A stretch of 64,000 nucleotides of DNA from Streptomyces sp. ADI95-17 (GCF_003846175.1 NZ_ML123047.1:605549-669548), one strand, 5' to 3'. Shown: positions 8,582-17,425, counted from the first letter of the stretch. Notes: generated by a model from the sequence alone, not told the origin. A program made the numbers and translations.

Positions 8582-8989
8582 ATGAGCTTCCTCGTCTCCG
8601 AGGAGCTCTCTTTCCGGATCCCGGTGGAGCTCCGGTACGAGGTCTGCGATCCGTATGCGATCCGGATGACCTTCCATCTGCCCGGTGACGCCCCCGTCAC
8701 CTGGGCATTCGGCCGTGAGCTGTTGCTCGACGGCCTCAACAGCCCCAGTGGCGACGGCGATGTGCACATCGGCCCCACTGAGCCCGAGGGGTTGTCCGAT
8801 GTACATATCCGGCTCCAGGTCGGCGAGGACCGGGCTCTCTTCAGGGCCGGTACCGCACCACTTGTGGCGTTTCTCGACCGGACCGACAAGCTTGTGCCAC
8901 TCGGGCAGGAGTGCACGCTGGGTGACTTCGAGGGCAATCTCGAAGACGCTCTGGGCCGGATTCTTGCCGAGGAACAGAACGCCGGCTGA
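8582..8989 (+). CDS. ssgA: Sporulation-specific cell division activator SsgA
   Basis: 135 aa beginning MSFLVSEELSFRIPVELRYE. This matches from memory the near-identical S. coelicolor SsgA, including the core VTWAFGRELLLDGL and the C-terminus GRILAEEQNAG. SALP-family protein SsgA marks future septum and germination sites and promotes FtsZ-dependent sporulation septation together with SsgB. The frame extends ten codons upstream, with ATG codons at 8552 and 8579. The ATG at 8582 is chosen because GAGG lies about 5 nt before it and because known SsgA proteins start here. It lies downstream of its activator ssgR. Confidence 0.97.
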   Translation: MSFLVSEELSFRIPVELRYEVCDPYAIRMTFHLPGDAPVTWAFGRELLLDGLNSPSGDGDVHIGPTEPEGLSDVHIRLQVGEDRALFRAGTAPLVAFLDRTDKLVPLGQECTLGDFEGNLEDALGRILAEEQNAG

Positions 8990-9070
8990 GCACAACGGCG
9001 CCGCCGACCGGTTCGCCGGTCGAACACGGTACCTGCCGAATGGGTGAATTGTGCTCACCTGCGGAGACGC

Positions 9071-10393
9071 TCAGGGCTTCGTCCTACGACGACGGCCCCT
9101 CCCGGTCCGTACGGGTGCCGAAGCTCCGGCTTCCGCGCCGAGCCCTGTGCGGTCCGCGGAGACGACCAGCGCGGCGAGCACCGTCGTCACCGGCACCGAG
9201 GCGACCAGTCCGATCGATCCGACCAGCGTGCGTACGATCTCCTCCGCCACCAGCTCGCTGTTGGCCACCGTCCCCACGCTGCTCTGCGCGATGGAGAACA
9301 GCAGCAGCAACGGCAGTGCCGCGCCCGCGTAGGCGAGCACCAGCGTATTGACGACCGAGGCGATGTGGTCGCGCCCGATCCTGATCCCTGCCCGGTAGAG
9401 CCCCCGCACACCCAACGTCGGGTTCGCCTGGTGGAGTTCCCAGACCGCCGACGTCTGGGTCACGGTCACATCGTCGAGGACCCCGAGCGAACCGATGATG
9501 ACACCGGCCAGAAGCAGGCCGCTCATGTCGATGTGCGGGTACAGGCCATGGATGAGGCCGGTGCTGTCGTCGGTGTTGCCGGTCAGGCTCGCCCAGCCGA
9601 TGAAGAGCGATCCGAGCAGTCCGATCAGCAGCAGCGAGATCAGTGTGCCGATCACCGCGACCGAGGTACGGGCGGTCAGGCCGTGGCACATGTAGAGCGC
9701 GATCAGCATGATCGCACTGGCCCCGACCACCGCGACGAGCAGCGGATTCGAGCCCTGGAGTATGGCCGGGAGGATGAACAGGGTCAGCACGGCGAACGAG
9801 ACCGCGAGCGCGACCAGCGCCATCACCCCGCGCATGCGGCCCACCGCGACCACGACGAGAGCGAAGATCCCGGCCAGCAGGGCCATCGGGAACTTCCGGT
9901 TCACATCCGTCACCGAGTACTGCAGATCACGGGGCGCGTCGGGGGCGTAGGCCACGACCACGCCCTGACCGTCGCGCAGCTGACGCGGTGTGTCGGGCTG
10001 GATGATCTCGATGAACGTCCGGCCCTTGTCATGACCGGTCGTCACCTCGATCCTCGCCTTCTTGCACAGCCCTTGCCCGCTTTCCGACGGAGGCGTGGTG
10101 TCTCCGTCGATGGGCGTCCGGGCCGCGTTCACCTCCTTGCAGTCCACCTTGTCGATGTTCACCACCTTTCCCTGCTGGGTCTGCCGGTCGAATCCGACGC
10201 CGGTCCGTTCGTGCGGCGGCGCACCACCCGGCCAGAGGGCCACCAGACCGACGAGGACGGCGGTGGCGAACGGGATCAGTACGGCCGCGATGACCTTGCG
10301 CAGATGCTTGGAGACGGGTGCGGCAGGGCCATGGCTGTGCGAGTGACCGTGCTGATGGCTTTGTGGTTGGTGGTCGATCAGGGGGGACGTCAC
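9071..10393 (-). CDS. YibE/F-family multispanning membrane protein
   Basis: 440 aa from a GTG at 10391-10393 (TSPLIDHQPQSHQHGHSHSH). A histidine-rich N-terminal tail (about 8-24) precedes a first transmembrane helix, an extracytoplasmic domain of about 110 residues, and then seven or eight helices forming a YibE/F-like domain (for example MALVALAVSFAVLTLFILP, IGSLGVLDDVTVTQTSAVWE). The motif SLGVLDDVTVTQ is characteristic of the family. Function is unknown; the His-rich tail could bind metal (inference). It is transcribed divergently from thiC. Confidence 0.87.
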   Translation of the reverse strand: MTSPLIDHQPQSHQHGHSHSHGPAAPVSKHLRKVIAAVLIPFATAVLVGLVALWPGGAPPHERTGVGFDRQTQQGKVVNIDKVDCKEVNAARTPIDGDTTPPSESGQGLCKKARIEVTTGHDKGRTFIEIIQPDTPRQLRDGQGVVVAYAPDAPRDLQYSVTDVNRKFPMALLAGIFALVVVAVGRMRGVMALVALAVSFAVLTLFILPAILQGSNPLLVAVVGASAIMLIALYMCHGLTARTSVAVIGTLISLLLIGLLGSLFIGWASLTGNTDDSTGLIHGLYPHIDMSGLLLAGVIIGSLGVLDDVTVTQTSAVWELHQANPTLGVRGLYRAGIRIGRDHIASVVNTLVLAYAGAALPLLLLFSIAQSSVGTVANSELVAEEIVRTLVGSIGLVASVPVTTVLAALVVSADRTGLGAEAGASAPVRTGRGRRRRTKP

Positions 10394-10469
10394 CGGCCGA
10401 TCATCGCAAGAAGAGACGGGCCCACTGTTCAGCAGGCGGGACGGGGCGCTAGCGTGGAGGAACCTTTGC

Positions 10470-10580
10470 ACACGCGGGAGCTCGGAGCACCGGGCTGAGA
10501 GGGCGCTGATCTCCGTACGTCCGTACGGGACAGGCTGCGCCGACCGCCGAACCTGTTACCGGGTAATGCCGGCGTAGGGA
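10470..10580 (+). ncRNA. TPP (thi-box) riboswitch controlling thiC
   Basis: The 5' untranslated region of thiC holds the hallmark TPP aptamer pieces: GGGCTGAGAGG at 10491-10502 and the segment running from ACCTGTTACC (about 10550) through GGGTAATGCCGGCGTAGGGA (10561-10580). Thiamine pyrophosphate binding would sequester the leader. The conserved GTAGGGA end sits only 9 nt before the ATG and merges with the ribosome-binding site GGGAGTAGG, which suggests control at translation initiation. The variable P3 arm lies between about 10505 and 10545. Confidence 0.95.
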
Positions 10581-10589
10581 GTAGGTCTC

Positions 10590-12365
10590 ATGACCACATC
10601 GGACGCACGCACGCCTGCCTCGAACCAGAGCGACGAGGCCGGGAAGTCCATCGGCTGGCACAAGGGGTACGTCCGGGGATCGCGCCCGGACCTCCAGGTG
10701 CCGGTCCGTCAGGTGCACCTCACCAACGGCAAGGACGTGACGCTGTACGACACGTCGGGTCCGTACACCGATCCCACCGTCGAGACCGATGTCCGTCGCG
10801 GGCTCGCACCGCTGCGGGAGAACTGGATCGTCGCCCGCGGCGACACCGAGGAGTACCCGGGCCGCCCCGCCCGCCCCGAGGACGACGGGCTCAAGCACAC
10901 CTCGCCGCGTGGCGGGCTGCGCAACCTCGACGCGGTCTTCCCCGGCCGCCCGCGGCTGCCGCGCCGCAGCCGGGACGGACAGCCGGTGACCCAGCTCGCG
11001 TACGCCCGCCGGGGCGGGATCACCCCGGAGATGGAGTACGTGGCCATCCGGGAGAACGTCGAGCCCGAGTTGGTGCGCGAGGAGATCGCGGCCGGCCGGG
11101 CCGTGCTGCCCGCCAACGTCAACCACCCGGAGATCGAGCCGATGATCATCGGCAAGCGGTTCCTGGTGAAGGTCAATGCCAACATCGGCAACTCCGCGGT
11201 GACGTCCTCCATCGAGGAGGAGGTGGAAAAAATGACGTGGGCGACGCGTTGGGGCGCCGACACCGTCATGGATCTGTCCACCGGCCGCAACATTCACACC
11301 ACCCGTGAGTGGGTTCTGCGTAACTCCCCGGTGCCGATCGGCACCGTCCCGCTCTACCAGGCCCTGGAGAAGGTCGACGGCCGGGCGGAGGAACTGACCT
11401 GGGAGATCTACAAGGACACGGTCATCGAGCAGGCCGAGCAGGGCGTCGACTACATGACCGTCCACGCCGGCGTGCGCCTGCCGTATGTACCGCTCACTGC
11501 CCGTCGCAAGACCGGAATCGTCTCGCGCGGCGGCTCGATCATGGCGGCTTGGTGCCTCGCGCACCACAAGGAGTCGTTCCTGTACGAGCACTTCGAGGAG
11601 CTCTGCGAGATCCTCGCGACCTACGACGTGACGTACTCACTGGGTGACGGGCTGCGTCCCGGATCGATCGCCGACGCCAATGACGAGGCGCAGTTCGCCG
11701 AACTGCGCACGCTCGGCGAGCTGAACGCGGTCGCCAAGCGGTTCGGCGTCCAGACCATGATCGAGGGCCCGGGCCACGTCCCGATGCACAAGATCAAGGA
11801 GAACATCGACCTCCAGCAGGAGATCTGCGAGGAGGCGCCGTTCTACACGCTCGGCCCGCTGACCACCGATGTCGCGCCGGCGTACGACCACATCACCTCC
11901 GGCATCGGCGCGGCGATGATCGCGTGGTGGGGCACGGCGATGCTCTGCTACGTCACGCCGAAGGAGCACCTGGGCCTGCCCAACCGGGACGATGTGAAGA
12001 CCGGCGTCATCACCTACAAGATCGCGGCGCACGCGGCGGACCTCGCCAAGGGACACCCCGGGGCGCAGGACTGGGACGACGCGCTCTCCGACGCCCGGTT
12101 CGAGTTCCGCTGGGAGGACCAGTTCAACCTGGCCCTCGACCCGGACACCGCACGGGAGTTCCACGACGAGACGCTGCCGGCCGAGCCGGCGAAGACGGCC
12201 CACTTCTGTTCCATGTGCGGTCCGAAGTTCTGCTCGATGAAGATCTCCCAGGACATCCGGCGCGAGCACGGCGGCTCGCAGGCGGAGATCGAGGCGGGCA
12301 TGGCGGAGAAGTCCAAGGAGTTCGCGGCGGCCGGCAACCGGGTCTATCTGCCGATCGCGGACTGA
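10590..12365 (+). CDS. thiC: Phosphomethylpyrimidine synthase ThiC
   Basis: 591 aa, full length. ThiC is a radical-SAM enzyme converting aminoimidazole ribotide to hydroxymethylpyrimidine phosphate for thiamine biosynthesis. The unusual C-terminal 4Fe-4S cluster motif CSMCGPKFC (C-x2-C-x4-C) is present near residue 535. Conserved internal stretches include RGGSIMAAWCLAHHKE, EGPGHVPMHKI and YTLGPLTTDVAPAYDHITSG. It begins at ATG 10590 right after the riboswitch, and ends at a strong stem-loop terminator, so it is a single-gene unit. Confidence 0.98.
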   Translation: MTTSDARTPASNQSDEAGKSIGWHKGYVRGSRPDLQVPVRQVHLTNGKDVTLYDTSGPYTDPTVETDVRRGLAPLRENWIVARGDTEEYPGRPARPEDDGLKHTSPRGGLRNLDAVFPGRPRLPRRSRDGQPVTQLAYARRGGITPEMEYVAIRENVEPELVREEIAAGRAVLPANVNHPEIEPMIIGKRFLVKVNANIGNSAVTSSIEEEVEKMTWATRWGADTVMDLSTGRNIHTTREWVLRNSPVPIGTVPLYQALEKVDGRAEELTWEIYKDTVIEQAEQGVDYMTVHAGVRLPYVPLTARRKTGIVSRGGSIMAAWCLAHHKESFLYEHFEELCEILATYDVTYSLGDGLRPGSIADANDEAQFAELRTLGELNAVAKRFGVQTMIEGPGHVPMHKIKENIDLQQEICEEAPFYTLGPLTTDVAPAYDHITSGIGAAMIAWWGTAMLCYVTPKEHLGLPNRDDVKTGVITYKIAAHAADLAKGHPGAQDWDDALSDARFEFRWEDQFNLALDPDTAREFHDETLPAEPAKTAHFCSMCGPKFCSMKISQDIRREHGGSQAEIEAGMAEKSKEFAAAGNRVYLPIAD

Positions 12366-12376
12366 TCCGGACGCGT

Positions 12377-12410
12377 CGCCGCCCCGGAGGCTCGCGCTTC
12401 CGGGGCGGCG
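12377..12410. terminator. Bidirectional stem-loop terminator after thiC
   Basis: A perfect 12-bp inverted repeat, CGCCGCCCCGGA and TCCGGGGCGGCG, with a 10-nt loop. It lies between the convergent ends of thiC and the 12426-13244 membrane gene and can serve both. Confidence 0.85.
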
Positions 12411-12425
12411 TCGACCGGGAGCCGG

Positions 12426-13244
12426 TCAGTCCGGTTCGTGCTCGGGGCCGCCGAAGTCGGGGCTGGTGAAGTCCGGTGAGGTGAACGTCGGCCGGGGGCC
12501 GGCTGCCGGGCCGTCGTCCGGGCTGGAGAAGTCCGGCGGGCTGTAGCCGATCTTCGGGATGCGGTTCGCGGAGCGGACCGGGGTGCGCGAGGCGGGACCG
12601 GCGTCGGGGTCGGCGAGCGCGTCCCGCAGGAACGGCAGGATGCCACGTTCCAGCAGGGCGTGACGCCACGCCTCCCTGGCCCGCGCCACGTCCTCCGGCA
12701 GCTCCTCCTCGTCGTCCTCGACGGGCTGGGCCGCCGATCCGTTGCGCAGTGCCGTGATGAGCAGCCCGACGGCGGCGACCAGGATCGCGGCGGCTGTGAC
12801 CGCGGCGAAGAACCAGCCCGCCGAGACCATCGTGGAGGCGAAGGACGGCGCCGGGTCGAGCAGCTTCAGCAGGTATCCGGCCAGCAGGAATATGAACGCC
12901 GCGGTACCGGCGAGCACTGGCGCCAGGACCGTGACGACGGCTCCTATGCCGGCGCCCGACTGATGCGAACGGCCCGTTCCGGGGCCGGGGTTCGCATCCT
13001 GGTCCGTCCCGTCGGCGGGGCCGCGAAGTTCCTCGCGGGCCTCCACGTAGTGCTTGTACTCGGTGACGGCCGTCGCGGTGATCAGCTCGGTGGCGTCCAG
13101 CGCCATGGTGCGCAGCTGCACGGCATTGAGCCGTTCGCCGACCGCGGCCAGATCCGGCCGTTCATGGGCATGGCGCAGTGCGTCGTCGAGGATCCGTTCG
13201 TACTCGGGTCGGTCCTCGGCCAGCAGGTGCGGAGCGCTGTTCAT
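12426..13244 (-). CDS. Two-helix membrane protein, unknown function
   Basis: 272 aa from the ATG at 13242-13244, preferred over the ATG two codons upstream because GGGGG then lies at proper spacing. The soluble N-terminal part (about 1-85) is helical (ERILDDALRHAHERPDLAAV, QLRTMALDATELITATAVTE). Two transmembrane helices follow (AVVTVLAPVLAGTAAFIFLL and GWFFAAVTAAAILVAAVGLL), then an acidic EDDEEELPEDVARAREAWR segment and a Pro/Ser/Asp-rich tail. From memory a gene of this type lies next to thiC in S. coelicolor; no function is known. Confidence 0.8.
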   Translation of the reverse strand: MNSAPHLLAEDRPEYERILDDALRHAHERPDLAAVGERLNAVQLRTMALDATELITATAVTEYKHYVEAREELRGPADGTDQDANPGPGTGRSHQSGAGIGAVVTVLAPVLAGTAAFIFLLAGYLLKLLDPAPSFASTMVSAGWFFAAVTAAAILVAAVGLLITALRNGSAAQPVEDDEEELPEDVARAREAWRHALLERGILPFLRDALADPDAGPASRTPVRSANRIPKIGYSPPDFSSPDDGPAAGPRPTFTSPDFTSPDFGGPEHEPD

Positions 13245-13432
13245 GTGCATCCCCCGATGCTCCGTCGTGCCTGAGTGCCCGCTGAAGGCGAGCAGTTGGG
13301 CGGAAACGGAGGAGAGCCTGCTACTGATACGCCGATGGTAGAGCGCCCACGGCACGGGGTGACAGGGGGTTTCCGTAAATAGGCCCAGCGGTCGGCGTGG
13401 TCAGGTCGTGGGACCGTCTTCCCGGAAGTGCG

Positions 13433-14491
13433 TCAGTCATGCAGAGGCAGTTGGACGACCAGTAGCTTTCCGGCCATGGTCACTCCGCCGTCCATGGCGA
13501 TGGCGAGCCCGTCCGCGTACACGTGCGGACCCTCGACCACGGGGCCGGAACCGTCCTCGCCGTCCTCCGAGCCGACCTCGCCCAGGAGGTACGGAATGGG
13601 ACTGTGACCATGGACGATGCGCTGTCCGCCGTAGGCCGACATCAGCTCCCGGACGGCCTGCGGACCGGACTCGTCGCGGAAGGCGAACCTCTTGGTGAGC
13701 TTCCGGAAGAGGTCCCAGCACTCATCGGCGTCGTTACGCGTGAGAATGGCGTGCACGGTGTCGTTGACGTCCTCGATGGTGCTGCCGTATTCGAGGTACG
13801 CCGTCGTGTCGGAGTGCATCAGCAGATGCCCGTCCTCCTCGACGACCGCGTCGAGCCGGGACATCCACTGGAGGTGGACGTCCTGGAGGCGCTCCATGTC
13901 GTTCTTCTGGCCGCCGTTGAGCAGCCAGGCCGCCTGGAAGGTGGCGGTGCCCGCACCGGAGTTGACCGGGGTGTCGCTGAAGCGCTTGGCGCCGAGGAGC
14001 AGCAGTTCGTGATTGCCCATCAGGGCCTTGCAGTAGCCACCGGCGGCCGCGGCCTCGGCGGACAGGCGCATCACGAGGTCGATGACCCCGATGCCGTCCG
14101 GGCCCCGGTCGGTGAAGTCGCCGAGGAACCAGAGCCGGGCGTTGCCCGCCGACCACTTGCCGTCGGCGTCGATGAGGCCCTGCTCGGCGAGGGCGGCGTG
14201 GAGCTCGTCCAGATAGCCGTGGACATCGCCGACGACGTACAGCGGTCCGCGGCCCTGCTCCGGGACGGGGCGCGGGTCGGGGACCGTCGGGACCTCCACG
14301 GTGTCACCGCGGTTGATCACCGGAAGATCGCGCGCGGTGGGCGTGTACCCGTCCGGCGGCACGTCGCCGGGGACGGCGTTGCCCGGGTGCGCCGAAGGCG
14401 GCGGCACCGGGCTCTGGGCATAGGGCGGTACGCGGAAGTCGCGCAACGTCGCAGTCCGCACCACGGGTTCCTGACCGGCCCCCTGTGTCAT
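13433..14491 (-). CDS. Calcineurin-like metallophosphoesterase
   Basis: 352 aa from the ATG at 14489-14491, which has GGAGGGG upstream; the open frame reads far beyond this, overlapping the LacI gene, but that part is not coding. After a proline-rich N-terminus (1-75) come the four metallophosphoesterase motifs in order: GDVHGYLDEL, GDFTDRGPDG, GNHELLLL, and the C-terminal VHGHSPI. Two metal ions bound by these Asp, Asn and His residues hydrolyse phosphoester bonds. Similarity to Ser/Thr phosphatases and diadenosine tetraphosphatases is clear, the substrate is not. Confidence 0.87.
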   Translation of the reverse strand: MTQGAGQEPVVRTATLRDFRVPPYAQSPVPPPSAHPGNAVPGDVPPDGYTPTARDLPVINRGDTVEVPTVPDPRPVPEQGRGPLYVVGDVHGYLDELHAALAEQGLIDADGKWSAGNARLWFLGDFTDRGPDGIGVIDLVMRLSAEAAAAGGYCKALMGNHELLLLGAKRFSDTPVNSGAGTATFQAAWLLNGGQKNDMERLQDVHLQWMSRLDAVVEEDGHLLMHSDTTAYLEYGSTIEDVNDTVHAILTRNDADECWDLFRKLTKRFAFRDESGPQAVRELMSAYGGQRIVHGHSPIPYLLGEVGSEDGEDGSGPVVEGPHVYADGLAIAMDGGVTMAGKLLVVQLPLHD

Positions 14492-14664
14492 CGACCCCTC
14501 CACCACCGTCGCGCCGCCGTACACCTGACGGGCCCTGCTGGTCGGGGCGGTCCGCGGTGTCGTGCGCCCATCATAGGAATGCGGATCGTGCTCTGTGACG
14601 CACCAGGGGTGGTGAATCCGGACGCACGTCGGGTTCACCGTCCGTTTGGTCCGAAATCCCCTGA

Positions 14665-15777
14665 TCAATCCCCTGCCGGAGAGCGGGGCGCGCTGACCGT
14701 GGTGCGGGGTGGACGGCGTTGCGAGGAGGTCCGCACGATGAGTTCGGTCGGTATGACCTGCTCCACCGGTCCGTCGTGGTCCACGCCCTCGATGGCGTCG
14801 ATCAGGAGCTGGACGACCGCGGTGCCGATCCTGCGCGGCTTGAGCGAGAGGGTGGTGATGGGGGGCTCGGTCGTCGCGTACACGGTGGACTCGCTGCAGC
14901 AGACCAGCAGCAGGTCCTCGGGGACGCGCAGGCCGTACCGGCGGGCCGCCGCCAGCAGATCGGTCCCGTTGGGGTCGAAGAGCCCGTAGACGGCGTCGGG
15001 GCGGTCGGGGCGGGCGAGCAGCCGGTCGGCGGCGACCGCGCCCGCGCAGGGGTCGTGGGCGGGGTACGACTCGTACACCGGGTCCTGACCCACGCGCTCG
15101 CACCAGTGGAGGTACGCGGTGGTGGAGAGGCGGGTGTACGTGTCGGTGGTGGTGCCGGTGAGCAGGCCGATGCGGCGGGCCCCGGCGGCGGCGAGATGGT
15201 CGAGCAGGTCGAGCACGGCGGCCCGGTGGTCGTTGTCGACCCAGGCGGTGACCGGGAGCGTTCCGGCCGGGCGTCCGTCCGAGACGACGGGCAGCCCCTG
15301 GCGCACCAGCTCCGTGACGACCGGGTCCTGGTCGGACGGGTCGATCACGACGGTGCCGTCGAGGGCGACGTTCGACCAGACGTCGTGGCGCGAGGTGGCC
15401 GGCAGGATGACGAGGGCGTAACCGCGGGCGAGCGCGGCGGAGGTGGCGGCTCTGGCCATCTCCGCGAAGTACGCGAATTCGGTGAAGGTGAAGGGTTCGT
15501 CCCCGTAGGTCGTCACGGTCAGGCCGATCAGGCCGGACTTGCCGGTACGGAGGGTTCGGGCCGCGGCGGAAGGGCGGTAGCCCAGGCGCTCTGCGACCTC
15601 GCGGACATGGCGGCGGGTGGCGTCCGGGAGCCTGCCCTTGCCGTTGAGCGCGTCGGAGACGGTCGTGATGGAGACCCCTGCGGCGGCGGCCACGTCCCGG
15701 ATTCCCGCTCGTCCCTGCCGGCCGCCGCGCCGGGGTGTGTCCGTCCGGCTCACCTGGTGCTTCCCTGCTGCTGTCAT
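14665..15777 (-). CDS. LacI-family transcriptional regulator
   Basis: 370 aa. The N-terminal LacI helix-turn-helix and hinge are seen at about 24-75 (IRDVAAAAGVSITTVSDALN, then AERLGYRPSAAARTLRTG). The sugar-binding core follows (IGLTVTTYGDEPFTFTEFAY to the C-terminus, with LPVVSDGRPAG and IGTAVVQLLIDAIEG). These regulators usually repress sugar-use operons and their own gene. No transporter or sugar gene is adjacent. In S. coelicolor a LacI-type gene, annotated rstP, lies immediately upstream of hisC2; this is probably its counterpart (from memory). Confidence 0.88.
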   Translation of the reverse strand: MTAAGKHQVSRTDTPRRGGRQGRAGIRDVAAAAGVSITTVSDALNGKGRLPDATRRHVREVAERLGYRPSAAARTLRTGKSGLIGLTVTTYGDEPFTFTEFAYFAEMARAATSAALARGYALVILPATSRHDVWSNVALDGTVVIDPSDQDPVVTELVRQGLPVVSDGRPAGTLPVTAWVDNDHRAAVLDLLDHLAAAGARRIGLLTGTTTDTYTRLSTTAYLHWCERVGQDPVYESYPAHDPCAGAVAADRLLARPDRPDAVYGLFDPNGTDLLAAARRYGLRVPEDLLLVCCSESTVYATTEPPITTLSLKPRRIGTAVVQLLIDAIEGVDHDGPVEQVIPTELIVRTSSQRRPPRTTVSAPRSPAGD

Positions 15778-15845
15778 GGCGAGCCGATAGTAGGGCTCGG
15801 AGGGCTGGTTGGCCTGGTCGCATATTCACTCGTTGACAGGCACGT

Positions 15846-15882
15846 TTTTGCATGATCATCAAAGGTCAAATGCCTTGCAAAA
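15846..15882. promoter_or_regulatory. Candidate operator/promoter region between the LacI gene and hisC
   Basis: This AT-rich island in the 370-bp divergent gap has separated inverted arms TTTTGCA (15846-15852) and TGCAAAA (15876-15882) and, between them, the palindrome ATGATCAT (15852-15859). It lies about 70-105 bp upstream of the LacI-family start and would suit autoregulation by that protein. Evidence is symmetry and position only. Confidence 0.3.
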
Positions 15883-15953
15883 CAAGGGTGTTGAAGGGCT
15901 TGACCGTAGTGTGTCATGCGTCGAACCCGATGGGCCTACTAAATGGTCGATGT

Positions 15954-15983
15954 CTCGAAGAGGTCTCATCTCACCTCTTCGAG
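15954..15983. terminator. Perfect 10-bp hairpin in the LacI-hisC divergent region
   Basis: CTCGAAGAGG and CCTCTTCGAG are exact inverted repeats around a 10-nt loop, 165 bp upstream of hisC. No T-run follows. It may be an attenuator, an mRNA 5' stem or a protein-binding palindrome; the sequence alone does not decide. Confidence 0.5.
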
Positions 15984-16147
15984 GGACGCGCGCCACGGAG
16001 TGAGCCACCGGCGCGCGACGGACCGAAGGGCGCTCCCCCCATTCCCGGTCGCACCGGACGATTGGGCGCTCCGGCCATTCGCAGCGGCGCCCAATCCTCA
16101 TAAGGTGAGCAGTATTGATGTGTACAGACGATCGAGGAGGACCTGCG

Positions 16148-17227
16148 GTGAGCGAGACGAGCCCCAAGCTGCGTGCCGAGCTGGACGGCGTCCCCGCCTA
16201 TGTACCGGGCAAGCCGGCTGCCGCCGGTGGACCGGTCGCGTTCAAGCTGTCCTCCAACGAGAATCCGTATCCGCCGCTGCCCGGGGTGATGGAGTCCGCC
16301 CTGGCGGCGGCCGCGAACTTCAACCGCTACCCGGACATGGCCTGCACCGGCCTGATGAACGAGCTGGCCGACCGTTTCGGTGTGCCCCTCTCGCACCTCG
16401 CCACCGGAACCGGTTCGGTCGGTGTGGCGCAGCAGCTGCTCCAGGCGACGTCGGGCCCGGGCGACGAGGTCATCTACGCCTGGCGCTCCTTCGAGGCGTA
16501 CCCGATCATCACGCAGGTCAGCGGCGCGACCTCGGTGAAGGTGCCGCTGACCGAAGGTGAGGTGCACGACCTCGACGCGATGGCGGACGCGATCACGGAC
16601 CGCACCCGGATGATCTTCGTCTGCAACCCGAACAACCCGACCGGCACCGTGGTGCGCCGGGCCGAGCTGGAGCGGTTCCTGGACCGGGTGCCGGGCGATG
16701 TGCTGGTGGTGCTCGACGAGGCGTACCGGGAGTTCATCCGCGACGCCGAGGTGCCGGACGGCATCGAGATCTACCGGGACCGGCCCAATGTGGCGGTGCT
16801 GCGGACCTTCTCCAAGGCGTACGGCCTGGCGGGTCTGCGGGTCGGTTTCGCGGTGGCCCACGAGCCGGTGGCGGCCGCGCTGCGCAAGACGGCGGTGCCG
16901 TTCGGGGTCAGCCAGCTCGCCCAGGACGCGGCGGTCGCCTCGCTGCGTGCCGAGGACGAACTCCTGGGGCGGGTGGGCTCCTTGGTGTCCGAGCGTGAGC
17001 GGGTGCAGCGGACGCTGACCGGCCAGGGGTGGACCGTGCCGGAGTCCCAGGCGAACTTCGTCTGGATGCGGCTCGGGGAGCGTACCGGCGACTTCGCCGC
17101 GGTCTGTGAGCGGGCCGGAGTGGTGGTCAGGCCGTTCGCGGGCGAGGGTGTGCGGGTCTCGATCGGGGAGGACGAGGCGAACGACCTGTTCCTGAAGGTG
17201 GCCGAGTCGTACCGCAAGGATCTGTAG
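16148..17227 (+). CDS. hisC: Histidinol-phosphate/aromatic aminotransferase
   Basis: 359 aa from the GTG at 16148, preceded by GAGGAGGA; an ATG 33 nt upstream is less well placed. Class I/II aminotransferase motifs are present: KLSSNENPYPPLPG near residue 35, CNPNNPTGTVV, VLDEAYREFI, and the PLP lysine in RTFSKAYGLAGLRVG. The length and motifs fit HisC or the closely related aromatic-amino-acid transaminase Pat. As Streptomyces generally carry another hisC in the his operon, this second copy (hisC2/pat type) may act mainly on aromatic keto acids. A strong terminator follows. Confidence 0.87.
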   Translation: MSETSPKLRAELDGVPAYVPGKPAAAGGPVAFKLSSNENPYPPLPGVMESALAAAANFNRYPDMACTGLMNELADRFGVPLSHLATGTGSVGVAQQLLQATSGPGDEVIYAWRSFEAYPIITQVSGATSVKVPLTEGEVHDLDAMADAITDRTRMIFVCNPNNPTGTVVRRAELERFLDRVPGDVLVVLDEAYREFIRDAEVPDGIEIYRDRPNVAVLRTFSKAYGLAGLRVGFAVAHEPVAAALRKTAVPFGVSQLAQDAAVASLRAEDELLGRVGSLVSERERVQRTLTGQGWTVPESQANFVWMRLGERTGDFAAVCERAGVVVRPFAGEGVRVSIGEDEANDLFLKVAESYRKDL

Positions 17228-17263
17228 AGCGACCGCGCAGGCCGTCCGCGCGACGAAGGGCCC

Positions 17264-17298
17264 GGGCCCCGCACCTCGTTCGTCGAGGTGCGGGGCCC
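17264..17298 (+). terminator. Strong stem-loop terminator after hisC
   Basis: A perfect 15-bp stem, GGGCCCCGCACCTCG with CGAGGTGCGGGGCCC, closed by the 5-nt loop TTCGT, 37 nt after the hisC stop codon. Confidence 0.9.
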
Positions 17299-17343
17299 TC
17301 TCGCTGCTGGGGGCCGGGGCGTCTGGTTCGGGTGGATTGATCG

Positions 17344-17381
17344 GAACGTCCCGAGAGGGGTACCCCGCCCGAACGTCCCGA
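17344..17381 (+). repeat. Direct repeat GAACGTCCCGA flanking GGGGTACCCC upstream of cydA
   Basis: Two identical 11-mers, GAACGTCCCGA, start at 17344 and 17371, 27 bp apart. Between them lies the perfect 10-bp palindrome GGGGTACCCC (17357-17366). The group sits just upstream of the Rex operator in the cydA promoter region and may hold a second regulator's binding sites; no known consensus was recognised. Confidence 0.6.
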
Positions 17382-17407
17382 AAGTCTGTGCGCCATAATG
17401 CTTGTGA

Positions 17408-17425
17408 ATGTGAACGCGTTCACAA
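17408..17425. promoter_or_regulatory. Rex operator (ROP) of the cyd genes
   Basis: TGTGAACGCGTTCACA at 17409-17424 is a perfect palindrome and fits the Rex operator consensus TTGTGAAnnnnTTCACAA, apart from an A in place of the first T. In S. coelicolor the NADH-sensing repressor Rex binds such a site upstream of cydA and releases it when the NADH/NAD+ ratio rises under oxygen limitation. It lies about 85 bp before the cydA start. Confidence 0.95.

Noticed and set aside
14491..15862. Extension of the metallophosphoesterase into an 809-aa protein
   Set aside because: The extension overlaps the LacI-family gene in another frame, and the ATG at 14491 has a strong ribosome-binding site.
15905..15930. 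GTCGAACCCG resembling a tRNA T-loop on the minus strand
   Set aside because: The bases flanking it cannot form the 5-bp T-stem or an acceptor stem; no tRNA was found in the window.
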